This document shows positions 32,382 through 43,359 of a stretch of 64,000 nucleotides of DNA, piece by piece. This stretch comes from Micrasema longulum (Eukaryota; Arthropoda; Insecta; Trichoptera; Brachycentridae). Every line of letters begins with the position of its first letter. Within the stretch, counting starts at the first letter, position 1. Position numbers and translations under genes: made by a program. The notes under the pieces were generated by a model, which saw only the letters and a list, made by a program, of their open reading frames with translations, searched no databases and was not told where the DNA came from. The stretch covers positions 62,001-126,000 of the forward strand of contig JAGVSM010000240.1 in NCBI GenBank assembly GCA_022494885.1, written 5' to 3'.

Positions 32382-33947
32382 CTAGAACAAAATAAACATG
32401 ATGACAACACTAACATCCGATAAAATTAATCAAACGTTTTCAGTTTCAAACATTTCTGTACTTTGTGAAAAAAGTTTTCATAATCATATATTTTTTATAT
32501 CAGCTGTGAAAAATAAGTCAAATAAATTCACGTATTGTTGATCAATGGTTTTTCGTTAAAAGGAAACTAACACGTAGTATAAGATTGATAAATAAACCAT
32601 TTAAATTTTATCTCGTTTATAAAAAGGTTTGGAAATACTCATAAAAAATAAATAATCCAATTTTTCTACCCATTTCATTTGTAAATTTGATTATGTTTAT
32701 AAGCACTGTGTGTAAGCCTTTAATCATTAAATGTTTTATCAATTAAACTTATGTAAAAAATATAATTAATATTTAGATGATTATCTTTGGTTGATCTTTT
32801 CCGGATTAATAATAATAATAATAATAATCATAGTTTATTAACAAAATAACAATGACTTTATCTACTACATACACACTTGGGTAATAGATTTCTCTGGATC
32901 ATGTCTAGTCTGCCTTACTAGGTACAACCTGTTTTAAGGCAGACATTTTTATGCAAAAATAAACAATAACATTATTACCTACTAGTTAATTTACTAAACA
33001 GTTATACAATATTAATTTATTAGAAATGTATTTTTAGTAAAATGAAGAAATATTTTTTTTATTTATCTTACACATAAAAAGACGGAAAAGGTCTGAATTT
33101 TTTTTCTTAAGCGAAATTAGTTCATCAGCATACAGTCATTATGATTCATGATCATATTATTGTTCCCGAAAGTTTCTGTAAAACGCTGAAAATGCGAGTT
33201 GAAGAATGCGAGAGAAAATGTGTAAAATCTCTTTTAATTTCTCTTAAGTATGAAAGTGTTTATTAAAAGCGTTTTAGATTAAGCAACACAAAACTATTTC
33301 CTTGGCAAAGTGCCGAGGACAAATAATTATGTCGACAGATTTAATAATATTCGCGACTCCTACGAAAATATTATTTTAACACTTAAATATATATTTAGTT
33401 TCATGTATCACGTTTCTAAAATTATGCAATGTCTAATTTCGTTACAAAAATTACCATTATTTTTACTTCATTGATTTAATGTTGTTATGTTGTTTTCTTG
33501 GATTTAAACTTAGTAAAATCCCGTATTTTAAAAAGTTTCTTTTGAAATTTGTATTATTACTTATTTATATAAAATCAGAAGAGCAAAACTGCTTATTGGC
33601 ATATAAACAAAAATAAAGTAATTACAAAAAAAAAAAACATTAATTAAAAGAAGTACGAATACGTTTCTTAATTTTTTAACCAACTGTTAAAAAATCCTTT
33701 AATATAAACCTGCATGTGTTCATGTATCTTATATTTGTTTACCTTATAAATTAATAAGATGCTACGTGAGAAAGCGTTTTGACAAAATAAAGCAAGGAAT
33801 AAATTTATGATAAAAAATTAAAACAAAGAAAAAATCTATAAAAAGTTGAAAATATCAACAAAAAAAAAGAAATTTAATATCACCGATATTTATATTGATA
33901 ATTGTGATTCAATAAAAGAACGAACTAAAAAATTAATCCTTTACACC
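32382..33947. other. Myofilin 5' UTR intron, AT-rich
   Basis: No exon or gene is supported. It contains an (AAT)n run near 32808-32828. Confidence 0.35.
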
Positions 33948-34135
33948 AGTCGGCCTAGTGGTGTAATGGTCAGTGCGTTTGCCTGCCATGCAAGAGGTCT
34001 CGGGTTTGATTCCCGGAATATTTCATTGTCCCTGGACTGGTATCTGAAGCGTAAGACTGATCATCTTACCTTAATGTAAAAAAATGATCAAGATACGCTG
34101 CAATTGGTGAACCGATGCAGTGCCCTATGCTATGA
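33948..34135 (+). mobile_element. SINE family A, good copy with tRNA-Gly-like head
   Basis: The head 'ggcctagtggtgtaatggtc' (A-box) then 'gtttgcctgccatgcaagag' and 'ctcgggtttgattcccggaa' (B-box) resembles tRNA-Gly(GCC), with GCC at the anticodon position. The unrelated body 'tcattgtccctggactggta' and tail 'gatgcagtgccctatgc' follow. Confidence 0.75.
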
Positions 34136-34254
34136 ATAATGATGAAAAAATAACCTTTAGAAAAAAACAGCTTTTTTTAATGCAATATCAGTGCGGTGAA
34201 ATTCAACAAATTCTCTTCATATTAACTATGAAAATAGAAGATAATAGTTATACG

Positions 34255-34320
34255 ATGTTTGAGAATGTCCAAATGCTTGCAGACTGGCTGGATTTCCTCC
34301 CTAAAATGTTTCCCCTCTCG
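34255..34320 (-). repeat. Repeat family K, fragment
   Basis: 'gaatgtccaaatgcttgcag' then 'actggctggatttcctccct' is the family K segment next to its palindrome. Confidence 0.5.
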
Positions 34321-34779
34321 GTTGAAATAAATTTAGATAATAATTATATTTAGCCATATGTGATTTTAATTGTGTAAGTAAATTAAATTGTGTGGACTAA
34401 AATTGTTGCTTTATTTATATTAATTTTTTTTTTTTACAAAAAAAGGAAACTCAATCCGTATAATTGAAATCTGTCCTAAATTATTGTTGGACGAATTCTT
34501 TGGCACATGTTACGTATTCGGTGTAACTTGTCCCTGAACTCGGAAGGTGAGTTTACAGTCATAAATCAAAGATGCTAAAATTAGTTTTCTAGTCACTTGT
34601 CAAATCGTGTCGACACCATTTAGAATACTTGCTCGTAGAATATGAATATGTTTGGTTTGTTGACGTATTATGATTGCAAGGAGCTGCGTTAATCGTAAAG
34701 CACCGATCGAGTTTCTTGTATTTTTTTCTAAAACTGCAATTAAATTTAAATTTATCCGAATCTGGTTATGGTTCAGGCT
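34321..34779. other. Intron sequence
   Basis: No supported feature. Confidence 0.3.
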
Positions 34780-35060
34780 CGCGAATAAAATGTGCAGATG
34801 TGGGGGCGAGGCTTAATCGATTGCGCGCGCATTTTTGCTCCCGGGCGTGTGAAATAAGCCGCTCCCGAAATAGAGTACGTCGGGAGCCAAAAAATATCCC
34901 TCCTCGCTAACCGAGAGTATCAAATTCAAACTGTATTGTGTCATAGACTAGAGGGGCCCACTCAAAGGCGCGGGAATCGTATATGCGGGAGAAATGTGTG
35001 CGGAAAATATTTCAAACTACTCGTCGTTCGAGCTTTCCACTGACGCAACGCCGACGCATT
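34780..35060. promoter_or_regulatory. GC-rich block in the first myofilin intron
   Basis: CpG-rich stretches ('gattgcgcgcgcatttttgc', 'gctcccgggcgtgtg', 'gaggggcccactcaaaggcg') interrupt AT-rich intron DNA. There is no convincing frame. First-intron enhancers are usual in insect muscle genes, so a regulatory role is a guess based on place and composition. Confidence 0.25.
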
Positions 35061-36348
35061 AATAATTTTCTATAAATCTTGTCAATTATTTTTTTCCCAG
35101 AATTTACTTTGTGGACTAAGACACTTAAACAATAAATAACAAAACACCTTGTTTATGAAATTTATAAGTTTCATAATACTGAATATCCGAAAGTATCTGT
35201 TAAATTCTAAAAGGGTTCTCTGAAAAGACAAAATGTCAACGCTATTAAAAATAAGGCGTGTACCAGCAACTTACAGCTTTATTAAAATGAAATATTTGTG
35301 AAGATTTGGCCTAGTGTTTCAACTGCACTTGAGTTGCACTAATATGGCGGATTCCATGTTCCAGCATGACATATTTTAATTTTATTAATAAATTATTTTA
35401 CACAATGTACATTTAACATTTTTTGTAGAATAAATACAACTAGTATCGGTATTTTTATGACATTCATCATTTAAAAAAATAATGAAATGAAAGTATTAAA
35501 TCCTAAAAAAAATCTTATGGTATTTAAATGTAATTAACACCCGATTTAGTCATTCTCTTTTTCCTATAAGTATAGTTACCGTGCAATCAAATTGTTTAAT
35601 TTATTCACCTGTAAAGTAATAGAACAAATAAAGTGTACAGGTAACTGTTTGATTTTCAAGGGAAAAAAATGCAATCTGAATTAATATTTATCTTCAATAA
35701 ATATCTTATTTTACAAATCCAAATATTTAATTACATATTTTTAAGGTAAATTTTGAGTCTATTTCTTGACATTGCGTTAGTCGTTTAGTTTAATTGTTCC
35801 TAAGAGTTTATTAAATAACTTCAAAGTAACTTGCGTGACTAAAACTAGATCACGGTATTAGATAATCGATTAGGTCACTGAAACTATTTTCACCCAGTCT
35901 GAAAATATCTCACGAACAATTTAGTTTTAATTATTTCGCCACGGCTTGTTTCAGGCGGAATCGAACGGACTGAAATGAAAATATATTGAAAACGTCTCTT
36001 ATTTAATTAAAATATATTGGATACGTTTCACAAGAGGACGTTTCAGCTTCCACAGGTGGTTTTTCAGATTCAGGATCACTTTCAGCTTGCAGATTTTCAG
36101 TTCATCCCTATTTGAGATTCGGAGCGATTGATCACTGTTTAAAAGTTGATACAATACAATCTATCAATTGAACACAAGTTCACCGAAAAATCGAAAACCG
36201 GGAAAAAGAAACACACGAGACGTGAAATATTTTGTTGGAAAAGAACACTAATATCACATAATCACGTACCACGATAATCAATCAGGAAACACTTTATTTT
36301 CACAAAGTATAACTACGGTGAAATTCTTGTAAATGTGTTAATGCTTAC
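35061..36348. other. First myofilin intron, 5' part
   Basis: AT-rich with no exon. A single E-box CAGGTG lies at 36053-36058. Confidence 0.3.
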
Positions 36349-36500
36349 CAAAAATAAATAAACTAGAAAATGTTTAATGTCGAAATATTGTCGAAGAGCA
36401 CGACAGGGTACGATCTGCTCGCTTTAGACCGCTGACGCTACTGGCTAAAGGCGTCGCGGCGCTTCTGTTACAGCGACGGTTGGGCGTCCCCCCCTCCCCC
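36349..36500 (-). promoter_or_regulatory. Candidate non-coding first exon and promoter of myofilin
   Basis: On the minus strand a donor 'TTTTTG|gtaagc' (exon end 36349) follows a GC-rich stretch (about 36400-36500, 'gcgccgcgacgcctttagcc'). This contrasts with the AT-rich flanks and supplies the donor that the acceptor at 32382 needs. The start site is not determined; 'gcgtcagcgg' near 36434 is only loosely like an initiator. Confidence 0.4.
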
Positions 36501-36539
36501 GAGCCAGGCTAAATGTGGACAAGGCAGGTCCCAGGTTGC

Positions 36540-36561
36540 CACCTGGTTTCCCTGACAGGTG
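36540..36561. promoter_or_regulatory. Paired E-boxes upstream of myofilin
   Basis: CACCTG (36540-36545) and CAGGTG (36556-36561) form an inverted pair about 50-100 bases upstream of the GC-rich candidate start region. CANNTG sites of this type bind bHLH factors of the Nautilus/Twist kind in muscle genes. This is a sequence match only. Confidence 0.3.
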
Positions 36562-36600
36562 GTTGCTGGCTTTTGATGGTGTTTAAGATCTGACTAAGCA

Positions 36601-37742
36601 CTTGTGATGTGTAAACAAACAATTAGTAAACATGACAATAAAGTTACAATAGTATGTTAAATATCTTTAAATTGTATAAAGCCGTTGGATAAAAATGAAA
36701 TAAACACCAGGTTTATACGGTGAGTTTGTAACAATAAAATAATAAACATGGTTACGTAGTTACAGTACTTAAATTTGTATTTATAATCAAGCCGCTTAAT
36801 CAAAAGAAAATGCGTTTTATCAGGTTCGAACAGTATATATATTAAGTAAAATTTTACCATTTTATTTATTTATTTAAGTTACTATCTGCTTAAAAGTTTA
36901 TTTGTTAATTGAGAAAATATGTTTTATTTGTAACCTACATTATTAACCGAACAATATTTTTTCCATATTTGTCATAAAATATTTTATAATAAAATCCTGC
37001 CATTTAAAAAAAATAAAGGAGTTTTTCCTTTACACAAACAAATCAAATTTGTTGTTTTTTTCGTTCGAATCAATCTTTTTTTTACAAGCGTTGCCTAGTA
37101 ATTAAAAAGTTAAATAATTGTATTTTAATAATTCAAATAAATCAATTAATCATTTGTTCATTTAATACAATTCTTTAAAAACCGTTTTTTTAAAAAAACG
37201 TATTGTTTTCTTGGTAAACAGAAGCAAATACTGATCCTGATCTTTTTATGAAATTAATGAAGAAAGAATTTAGTATTTAGTGTTTCAATGCACTGCAATA
37301 TGTAGTCTTACATGTTAATTACAAAAAGAGTATTCCGCGCATCGAAATCTGCATTTAAATAAACAAATACTATGCAAAATTAAATAATAATGACAAACAA
37401 AATATATTAATTGATGTGGTGGTTATTGTACAAAGTCACAACACATATATGCAATAAGTACAAAAGTTTAGTGATTTTACTTATTTTTTTTGCCAATCAC
37501 TGATTTGGTTACGATTTCATTACATCTGTTTTATTTAAAAATATAATTTTAAGAAAATGTACCTAGACCAAGAATCCCTTTATTCAATGGTTATGAAGAA
37601 GCTGCGTCTATTTATTGGCATAATTAATACACGCTACTTTTTATGATCTGCCATTAAAGTGGATCAAATGTTAAGACACATCTTTTAATTGCTCGTAAGT
37701 AGTAATTTAACTTTTTTTTTTTTTGAAAAAAAAGAAATATTT
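36601..37742. other. AT-rich intergenic sequence
   Basis: No supported gene or repeat. Confidence 0.35.
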
Positions 37743-37907
37743 GCGTTCTTATGGTTTACCCAAATACTTCATTTTGAGGGCCATTTTCAACGAGTTGTAA
37801 ATAACTCACTATTAGAAAATGTTATCAAGTTGGGGTAAAGCGAGATTCGAACCACGGAACTTTGGTCCGTGAGTCCGAGACACTAGCCACAGGACCACAA
37901 CCCGATC
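37743..37907 (-). mobile_element. SINE family B
   Basis: The minus strand reads 'atcgggttgtggtcctgtgg' then 'ctagtgtctcggactcacgg' and 'ggttcgaatctcgc' (B-box), followed by the family body with 'gagttatttacaactcgttg'. Confidence 0.65.
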
Positions 37908-38514
37908 AACGTAAATTTATTATAGAAATAAAAGACGCGTAATGCTAAAATCCACAGATTTGGAATTTCTATAACAAATTTCAATTAACTTCCATAAAAA
38001 TTTTCACTAAAAAACTGAAACCTTTTATTTAGTTTTGACAGTTTGATAATGCGTGTTTTTATCCAATAAAGATGATATTTTGGTTGCATTAACTTGATGA
38101 TGAATTATTTGAGTGTTTACATTTAAAATGGAAACTAAATTATAAATATGATTTCTAAGAAAATGACGCGCACCGCCAACGCTGATGCCTCATCAGATTA
38201 TTATAATAAAGAAAAAGGAAGCTTTGACTATTTCCAGATTATTTTGTAAACTTGTAATATTGTTGCTCATTTTGAAATGCGTCAGTACCTCGTGCGTTTC
38301 AGTAGTTCATATTATTACATATAACCTCTTTTCCATTTGAACTCCGAGAAGTTAACACAGAGCCTGACCTACGACTTGCAGCCCGACAGCAGCCCGTTTC
38401 CTTGTTAGTAGAGGAGGTATTTCGAGGAAATATAGGAAGATATAAAGAACACAACCTGGTTTCTATTTCAGGATCAGGTAAAAATTCTAACTAAGGATAT
38501 CGAATGGAGATAAA
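37908..38514. other. Intergenic sequence
   Basis: No supported feature. Confidence 0.3.
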
Positions 38515-38765
38515 TCCTCGTTGTGTAGTTGTAGACGTGTTCGTCTATTATTATTGAGGTTCTGGGCTCGATCCCTGGCAGGGTGAACGTGAAATATACA
38601 TTTTAAAGGTTTTTTAAGCTCCAATATTTCACTGGTCCTGGACTGGCACCTGAAGCGTTCGACTGATCACCTTACCTTCATGTGACAGATGATCGAACTA
38701 TGCTGCATTTGATTGATCAATGCAGTGTCCTATGCACCCCTGTGTGCGGAAAGGGGATGGTGATG
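38515..38765 (+). mobile_element. SINE family A, full-length
   Basis: Decayed head with 'gttctgggctcgatccctgg', then 'tatttcactggtcctggact', 'ggcacctgaagcgttcgact', 'gatcaccttaccttcatgtg' and the end 'gcagtgtcctatgcacccct'. It ends 'atggtgatga'. Confidence 0.65.
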
Positions 38766-39258
38766 ATAGCGAACAAATCCAATGTGTAATGTTTTGTCGT
38801 TTGTTATATTTGAATGCCTCGTAAAATTTATTGCAGTAGCTATTTTAAAATAAGAAATTCTCAGATAAGTGTAAACATTGCACTTAATGTAAATTGCATG
38901 TTTTTTAAGTGTAAAGACAAATTTATGTTAGTGTCGCAAGTGCACGAAACTAAAACATTCAAATAATCATAGAATGACTTTAAGTTTAAATTACTGGCAC
39001 TGGGTAGAAATTGGCGCAAAATTCTAGCACATAGACTTAAGATATACCACACAATGAAATTAATTACCTGGGCCCCGATTGCAATGGGAAATTTACAGAG
39101 TAATCTTCAACTGTCTATTAAATAAAATGCATGTAAATATTAGTACAATTTTTTTTTAGTATAGTCATCAGTAATATTTGAGTGAAATGTAAAAAATATA
39201 CATACAAACATTTTATTTTACTAAATGTTATTTATTATTTGTATACAAATATTTTTCT
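38766..39258. other. Intergenic sequence, partly Penelope flank
   Basis: No supported gene; the right end is probably Penelope 3' sequence. Confidence 0.3.
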
Positions 39259-39302
39259 ATGTCTACCGGTTTCGAGACGTACCCGTCTCTTCGTCAGGAC
39301 AC
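39259..39302 (-). ncRNA. Hammerhead-ribozyme-like motif of a Penelope-like element
   Basis: On the minus strand, box CTGACGA (39297-39291) is followed after one extra A by GAGACG-GGTA-CGTCTC, a perfect 6-bp stem II, then GAAA and ACCGGT (a very short, palindromic stem III), a TA cleavage position and GACAT. GACA pairs with TGTC just before the box to make stem I, with a G-T pair extending it. This is the type I hammerhead layout with the tiny stem III known from Penelope-like retroelements. The extra A after the box is atypical and may weaken activity. Confidence 0.6.
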
Positions 39303-39659
39303 CAACTAAACCAATATGCAAACCAACATGCAAAACCCACTATACACCTTCACCATAGTTGTAGCACAAAAATATAAAACCAACACGACATGCATTTTAA
39401 TAAGAACATGCACTAGTTAGTACAAACATGCACTGATTAGGTTATGAAAATATTTTATGTTGTGGTAAAAATAGTTGAAAAAAGAAAGATGAAGGAAGGG
39501 GCTTGAATTTAATAGGTGTATGGTGACCATTACAACTGAAAATCGTATAATGGGCTATATTGAAAGTTTGTTTGATTATTGATCAAAGTAACATTATTTT
39601 CTAAAGCTTTCCCAATGTGTAATATTAACATATTATTTACTTTTAACTCTTTATTATTT
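39303..39659 (-). mobile_element. Penelope-like element, non-coding 3' part
   Basis: Lies between the hammerhead-like motif and the GIY-YIG fragment. Conceptual translation contains traces such as NNVTLINNQT spread over frames, so the coding end has decayed. Repeats of 'aacatgcac' occur near 39405-39435. Confidence 0.4.
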
Positions 39660-39889
39660 ATATGTAAGATTTTAAATCATGTATCTTTATTAAAGTCATG
39701 ATTAAAATTGATTAGGTGATTTGCAAATTCGGAGAAATTATTATAGTGAAGACACCTCATATGTTTTTTAATACGAATATCAAAAGGTCTTGATGTTCTT
39801 CCAATTGAACAAGAATTGCATTTTGATTGGTACACCTTTGTGCTTACAAACAAATATTTAAATACATTTAGTAAAATGTTGTACCACAA
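39660..39889 (-). mobile_element. Penelope-like element, GIY-YIG endonuclease fragment
   Basis: Minus-strand frame: KVYQSKCNSCSIGRTSRPFD, IRIKKHMRCLHYNNFSEFAN, HLINFNHDFNKDT. The order VYxxKCxSC..(Y)IGxTxRxFxxRxxxH....FAxHLxxxNHxF is that of the GIY-YIG nuclease at the C-terminus of Penelope-like retroelements. The residues before IG are deleted, removing part of the YIG motif. The catalytic Arg of RTSRPF is present. The fragment is cut off at its 5' side just before SINE B at 39956. Confidence 0.75.
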
Positions 39890-39955
39890 AGTTAATCCTT
39901 AAATATTAAAAATATTTTATTTTGTTTCAATTTTCAATTATAATATTTCAACTTC

Positions 39956-40125
39956 AGGTAGTGGTCCCGTGGCTAGTGTTGTGGACTCGCGGATCAAAGA
40001 CCCGAGGTTCAAACCCCACTCTACCCCAACTGGATTTCCATTTTCTAATAATGAGTTATTTAAAACTCGTTGAAAATGGCCGAAAAAATTGAAATATTTG
40101 GGTAAATTATAAGAACGCTAATATT
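39956..40125 (+). mobile_element. SINE family B, good copy
   Basis: Head 'gtagtggtcccgtggctagt' then 'gttgtggactcgcggatcaa' and 'gaggttcaaaccccactcta' shows A- and B-box promoters. The body 'aatgagttatttaaaactcg' and an A-rich end follow. It is inserted at the 5' side of the Penelope fragment. Confidence 0.7.
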
Positions 40126-40699
40126 TCTTTTGTAAAAAAAAAACTTTCAAGTATGAGACACATTCTACAGTTCTTTATCCATTTTTGGACCAGAGTTTTG
40201 AACGCATATTTATTTAAATTTTGATTTCTTACCCACTCAAATACTTTAGGTTTACTGTCTGAAAATTTAGTTTTTTTTTGCTGATAGTGTTTTGTTTTCT
40301 TTTCACAAACATGTGAAAAACCGTGTCGTTACAAATAGAATTATATGTAGCGATTTTTATTCTCGATAACAATGAATATCAGGCTCGTTTTAACTAGGTT
40401 TACTCTCACATTTTAATTTTTTTTTTCTTTATTAATTTACAAATTTCATGAAAGGTACATGTTTTTTTTTTAAATTCTAAGAAGACTAACTCTTGTTCTT
40501 GGATAGTGACTTACACTGTTGTAGTTGTTTATTTATAAGAGTTTATATAATTTTAAATATACGAGTACATGAGAAAAAAAATAAATACATGGAATATATA
40601 AAGAAAAAACATAAAATAATAATACCTTCATACTAATTAAAATTTAATGCAGTTTTTACAAGTGTTCAAAAAAATTTTTAGATTAACTTTAAATTTATT
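40126..40699. other. AT-rich intergenic sequence
   Basis: No supported feature. Confidence 0.3.
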
Positions 40700-41060
40700 T
40701 ATTTTTTATTTATACTTTTACATTGTTGATATATTATTTTTGAAAGGTTTTAGTTCGTTGGGGAAATTATTATATTTTTTTACACCTTTGAAGACAAAGC
40801 TATTTTGACCATGACTTGTGGACTTTAGGAATTTTAATATTATTTTAGAATCTGAGTGACTTATTCATCTCAAATTCTTTAATTTTTTCTTCTTTATAAA
40901 TTTGTATAATATAATTTATTTTATAAAAAGTGTCTACTGTATGAGCCTTAAACATTTTATATAGATTTTCCGTATTGAATGTTGAGGGTTTCTTTAAATT
41001 TACTTTAATAATGAATCTATTTTTTTGTTGCTTTGGTAAATAATTATTTTAACTACTGAA
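40700..41060 (-). mobile_element. LINE reverse transcriptase C-terminal scrap
   Basis: Over two frames the minus strand reads KIPKVHKSHGQNSFVFKGVK and KKYNNFPNELKPFKN. This is the 'GxxSxxxxGxxLYNxLPxxI' end of a CR1/L2-type LINE. Frameshifts show that it is dead. Confidence 0.45.
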
Positions 41061-41204
41061 TCTAAATTTGTTTTGTTAATAAAAAATGAAAACACATGAA
41101 TTTAAATTTTAGATCATCATGACATAAGTTTATAAAACAAACAAATTTCAATGAAAAATGTATGTGAAAAAGAACGCTAACAAACAACTAGATTTAACCC
41201 TCGG

Positions 41205-41470
41205 TTTTGCTCACGTGGTATTAGGGACAAATTATTTATGTTGTTAATTAGTTGTGTCGTTTATCAATAAACAATTTCCGGATGGAATTATATATTTTAT
41301 CGGAATTGAAAGAAGCTTGGCCATCCAACTATCGCTATGAAAGAAATACGATGATTCGTTAGTCTATAGTAACGTAGCATCGTTAATGTGTTCACAAATC
41401 TAAAATCCTACTACAAAACAAAAATCCATCCAAACTAACCATAGATAAAGCAAGTCGATTACAAAAAGAA
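41205..41470 (+). repeat. Repeat family F, left half of a split copy
   Basis: 'tgctcacgtggtattaggga', 'ccaactatcgctatgaaa', 'gttagtctatagtaacgtag' and 'aaactaaccatagataaag' match 44397-44640 in order. The match stops at about 41470 and resumes at about 43360. Confidence 0.65.
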
Positions 41471-41512
41471 GATCACTCATCCTCCATACATTTGTGGGCT
41501 AATTTTAAAAAG

Positions 41513-43322
41513 TGCCGGCCATCTAAATTAAATTTAATATTAAAATATATCATTTTTTTTACTACACTTAAGTTCTTAGTCAAGTCTGTGAGATAATATT
41601 CAAACTCAAAACATATATTCTGCCGTCATAAGAAAAAAGGACGCATCTAACATTTTTTCGAAAATTAGTTAAATGCATATTCGGAATCATGAAAAAAATA
41701 CGCATCTACAGGAACTTGAATTATCTTCCTAAAATAACTACAACCCTATTATTTTCACTAATTAACTGCAAAAAGTCTTGTAGATTACTTAATATAAAAA
41801 GCTGTTCTTACTTATATAATTATTAAAGACTGATTAAAATACTAATTTTTTCTTCCATTCCGTTTTTAAAAACATCTGAAATTAATGTACCTACACTAGT
41901 TTTCAATAAAATTTAAGATCTGCTGGTAATTTCGAAGTTAATTGATTATTAGGTCGGCGTTACTAGTTTGAAAAACAGTAAATGGACAGTGATGTCTATT
42001 TTATTTAGTGGAGTAGAATCAATTAGCATATTAACGAGATAAGATGACAATGTTAATTTTTAAATACATAACGTAAAATTCATTAAAATCAATATATATA
42101 TATTCAGTAAGAACAAAATATAATACACACTATCTCATAATAATATACTTAATTTTAGTAGTATTTTTTACACAGCGAATTTTTCGAGTTACAAAATATT
42201 TATTTTCTCCGTTTTTTGTTTTATGTAGAAACGTCCTTCTTTCTTATGACGGCAGTATTCTAAAGGGATGTCTATATTCTTGGAAGGCGAATCCAGTCCC
42301 GGCATGTCCGTGTACGAACATATACTGTGTATACAGGCATAGATAAAGCTTTCACAGGCAGACAAGCTGTTGCGCACTGTTATTGCTCCTGCCATAATGG
42401 CAGAAGAACTATCCGCCACTGCTCTAATGTTATGTGTATAGTATGGTACATGGGCCTGCCATTCCTGCAAACATTCCTGCTGAAGGGTTTGTAATTACAT
42501 TTGTTAGATCAGGAGAATTATAGAAGATAACATTCAAATATTTTTACTGTGATTATTTATATTTTTTTTGTTTTATTTTCCCCCTGAGCCTTTTTATAAT
42601 GAACGTGTGACTAAAACGCTATTAACTACTATTACACCATTTTATGTAACATTTTCGACAAAACAAAACCGCTTTACATCTATGCTAAGTAATACTTTGA
42701 GGCTATATATTCAAACCTAAATATAATATCAGAGAATTGACTTAGAACTTTGGTATTCTACAATTACTACTAAAACATGTTTATAATGCTACAAAATTTT
42801 TTTGTAGCAACAATTCACGGACATTGTATACTTGTAATGCCGTATTAAATAGACTTCATGAACTTGGCAGTGGTTATTCCCACGTATCTGATATATTTAG
42901 TGTAGGGTATTGTTCCTATAGAACAAACCTTTTAAACTTTTTCAAAGATGGTGAATGGTAATTATATTTATTTATTCATGCACTTCATAATATATACAGT
43001 TTTTCGTTCACTCTGTCCAGCTGTATGAAATAGTTTTTATGAGTTTCTTGTTGTATTACTGTAGAATGTTTTATTATTTAAACTTTTACTGAATATGCTG
43101 GATAATTTTTAGATAAATTTTTTAAATATGAATCTTGTAAAATATTTAGGTTTAATTTTTTTTTATAAATCTTGGGTATGAGGAAATTAATGTTTTTAAA
43201 AAACATATATTAAATCAAATATTATAAATTTTTGTAAAAGGCAGATTTACTCTTTATGTTAATAAAATATAAAAAAATACTGAGTTCTATTTAAATAATG
43301 CTTTTTTATTTGTTGGCCGGCA
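41513..43322. mobile_element. 1.8-kb segment inside repeat F, possible TIR element
   Basis: The segment starts with TGCCGGCCA (41513-41521) and ends with its exact inverse TGGCCGGCA (43314-43322). It lies in the gap of the split family F copy. It also contains a 24-base inverted repeat (41620-41643 with 42232-42255, one mismatch) and an exon-like minus frame (42478-42189). A 9-base end match is short and no target duplication is visible, so a transposon is only one reading. Near 42840-42960 the plus strand reads NAVLNRLHELGSGYSHVSDI, possibly a LINE scrap. Confidence 0.35.
42189..42478 (-). CDS. Unidentified exon-like reading frame
   Basis: After an acceptor-like 'gcaggaatgtttgcag' at 42463 the frame reads EWQAHVPYYTHNIRAVADSS, SAIMAGAITVRNSLSACESF, IYACIHSICSYTDMPGLDSP, and ends EYCRHKKEGRFYIKQKTEK + INIL before TAA at 42189. 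It has five cysteines, a small-residue-rich central helix and a basic tail, and base composition closer to coding than its flanks. I cannot place the family. It could be a terminal exon of a cellular gene carried by a transposon, a processed fragment or part of the element itself. The gene's 5' part is not found. Confidence 0.35.
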
Positions 43323-43359
43323 AAATAAAAACTAGTCCAATCTGGGAGATCTTTGTGAA

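Noticed and set aside
33948..34020. Functional tRNA-Gly gene
   Set aside because: The A- and B-boxes are good, but the 3' half is joined to a repeated SINE body and the acceptor stem does not close. Other tRNA-like hits (28940, 39956, 53560, 62080) fail in the same way.
38176..38196. ctgatgcctcatcag as a hammerhead box on the minus strand
   Set aside because: No GAAA box or stem II follows at the right distance; it is just a small palindrome.
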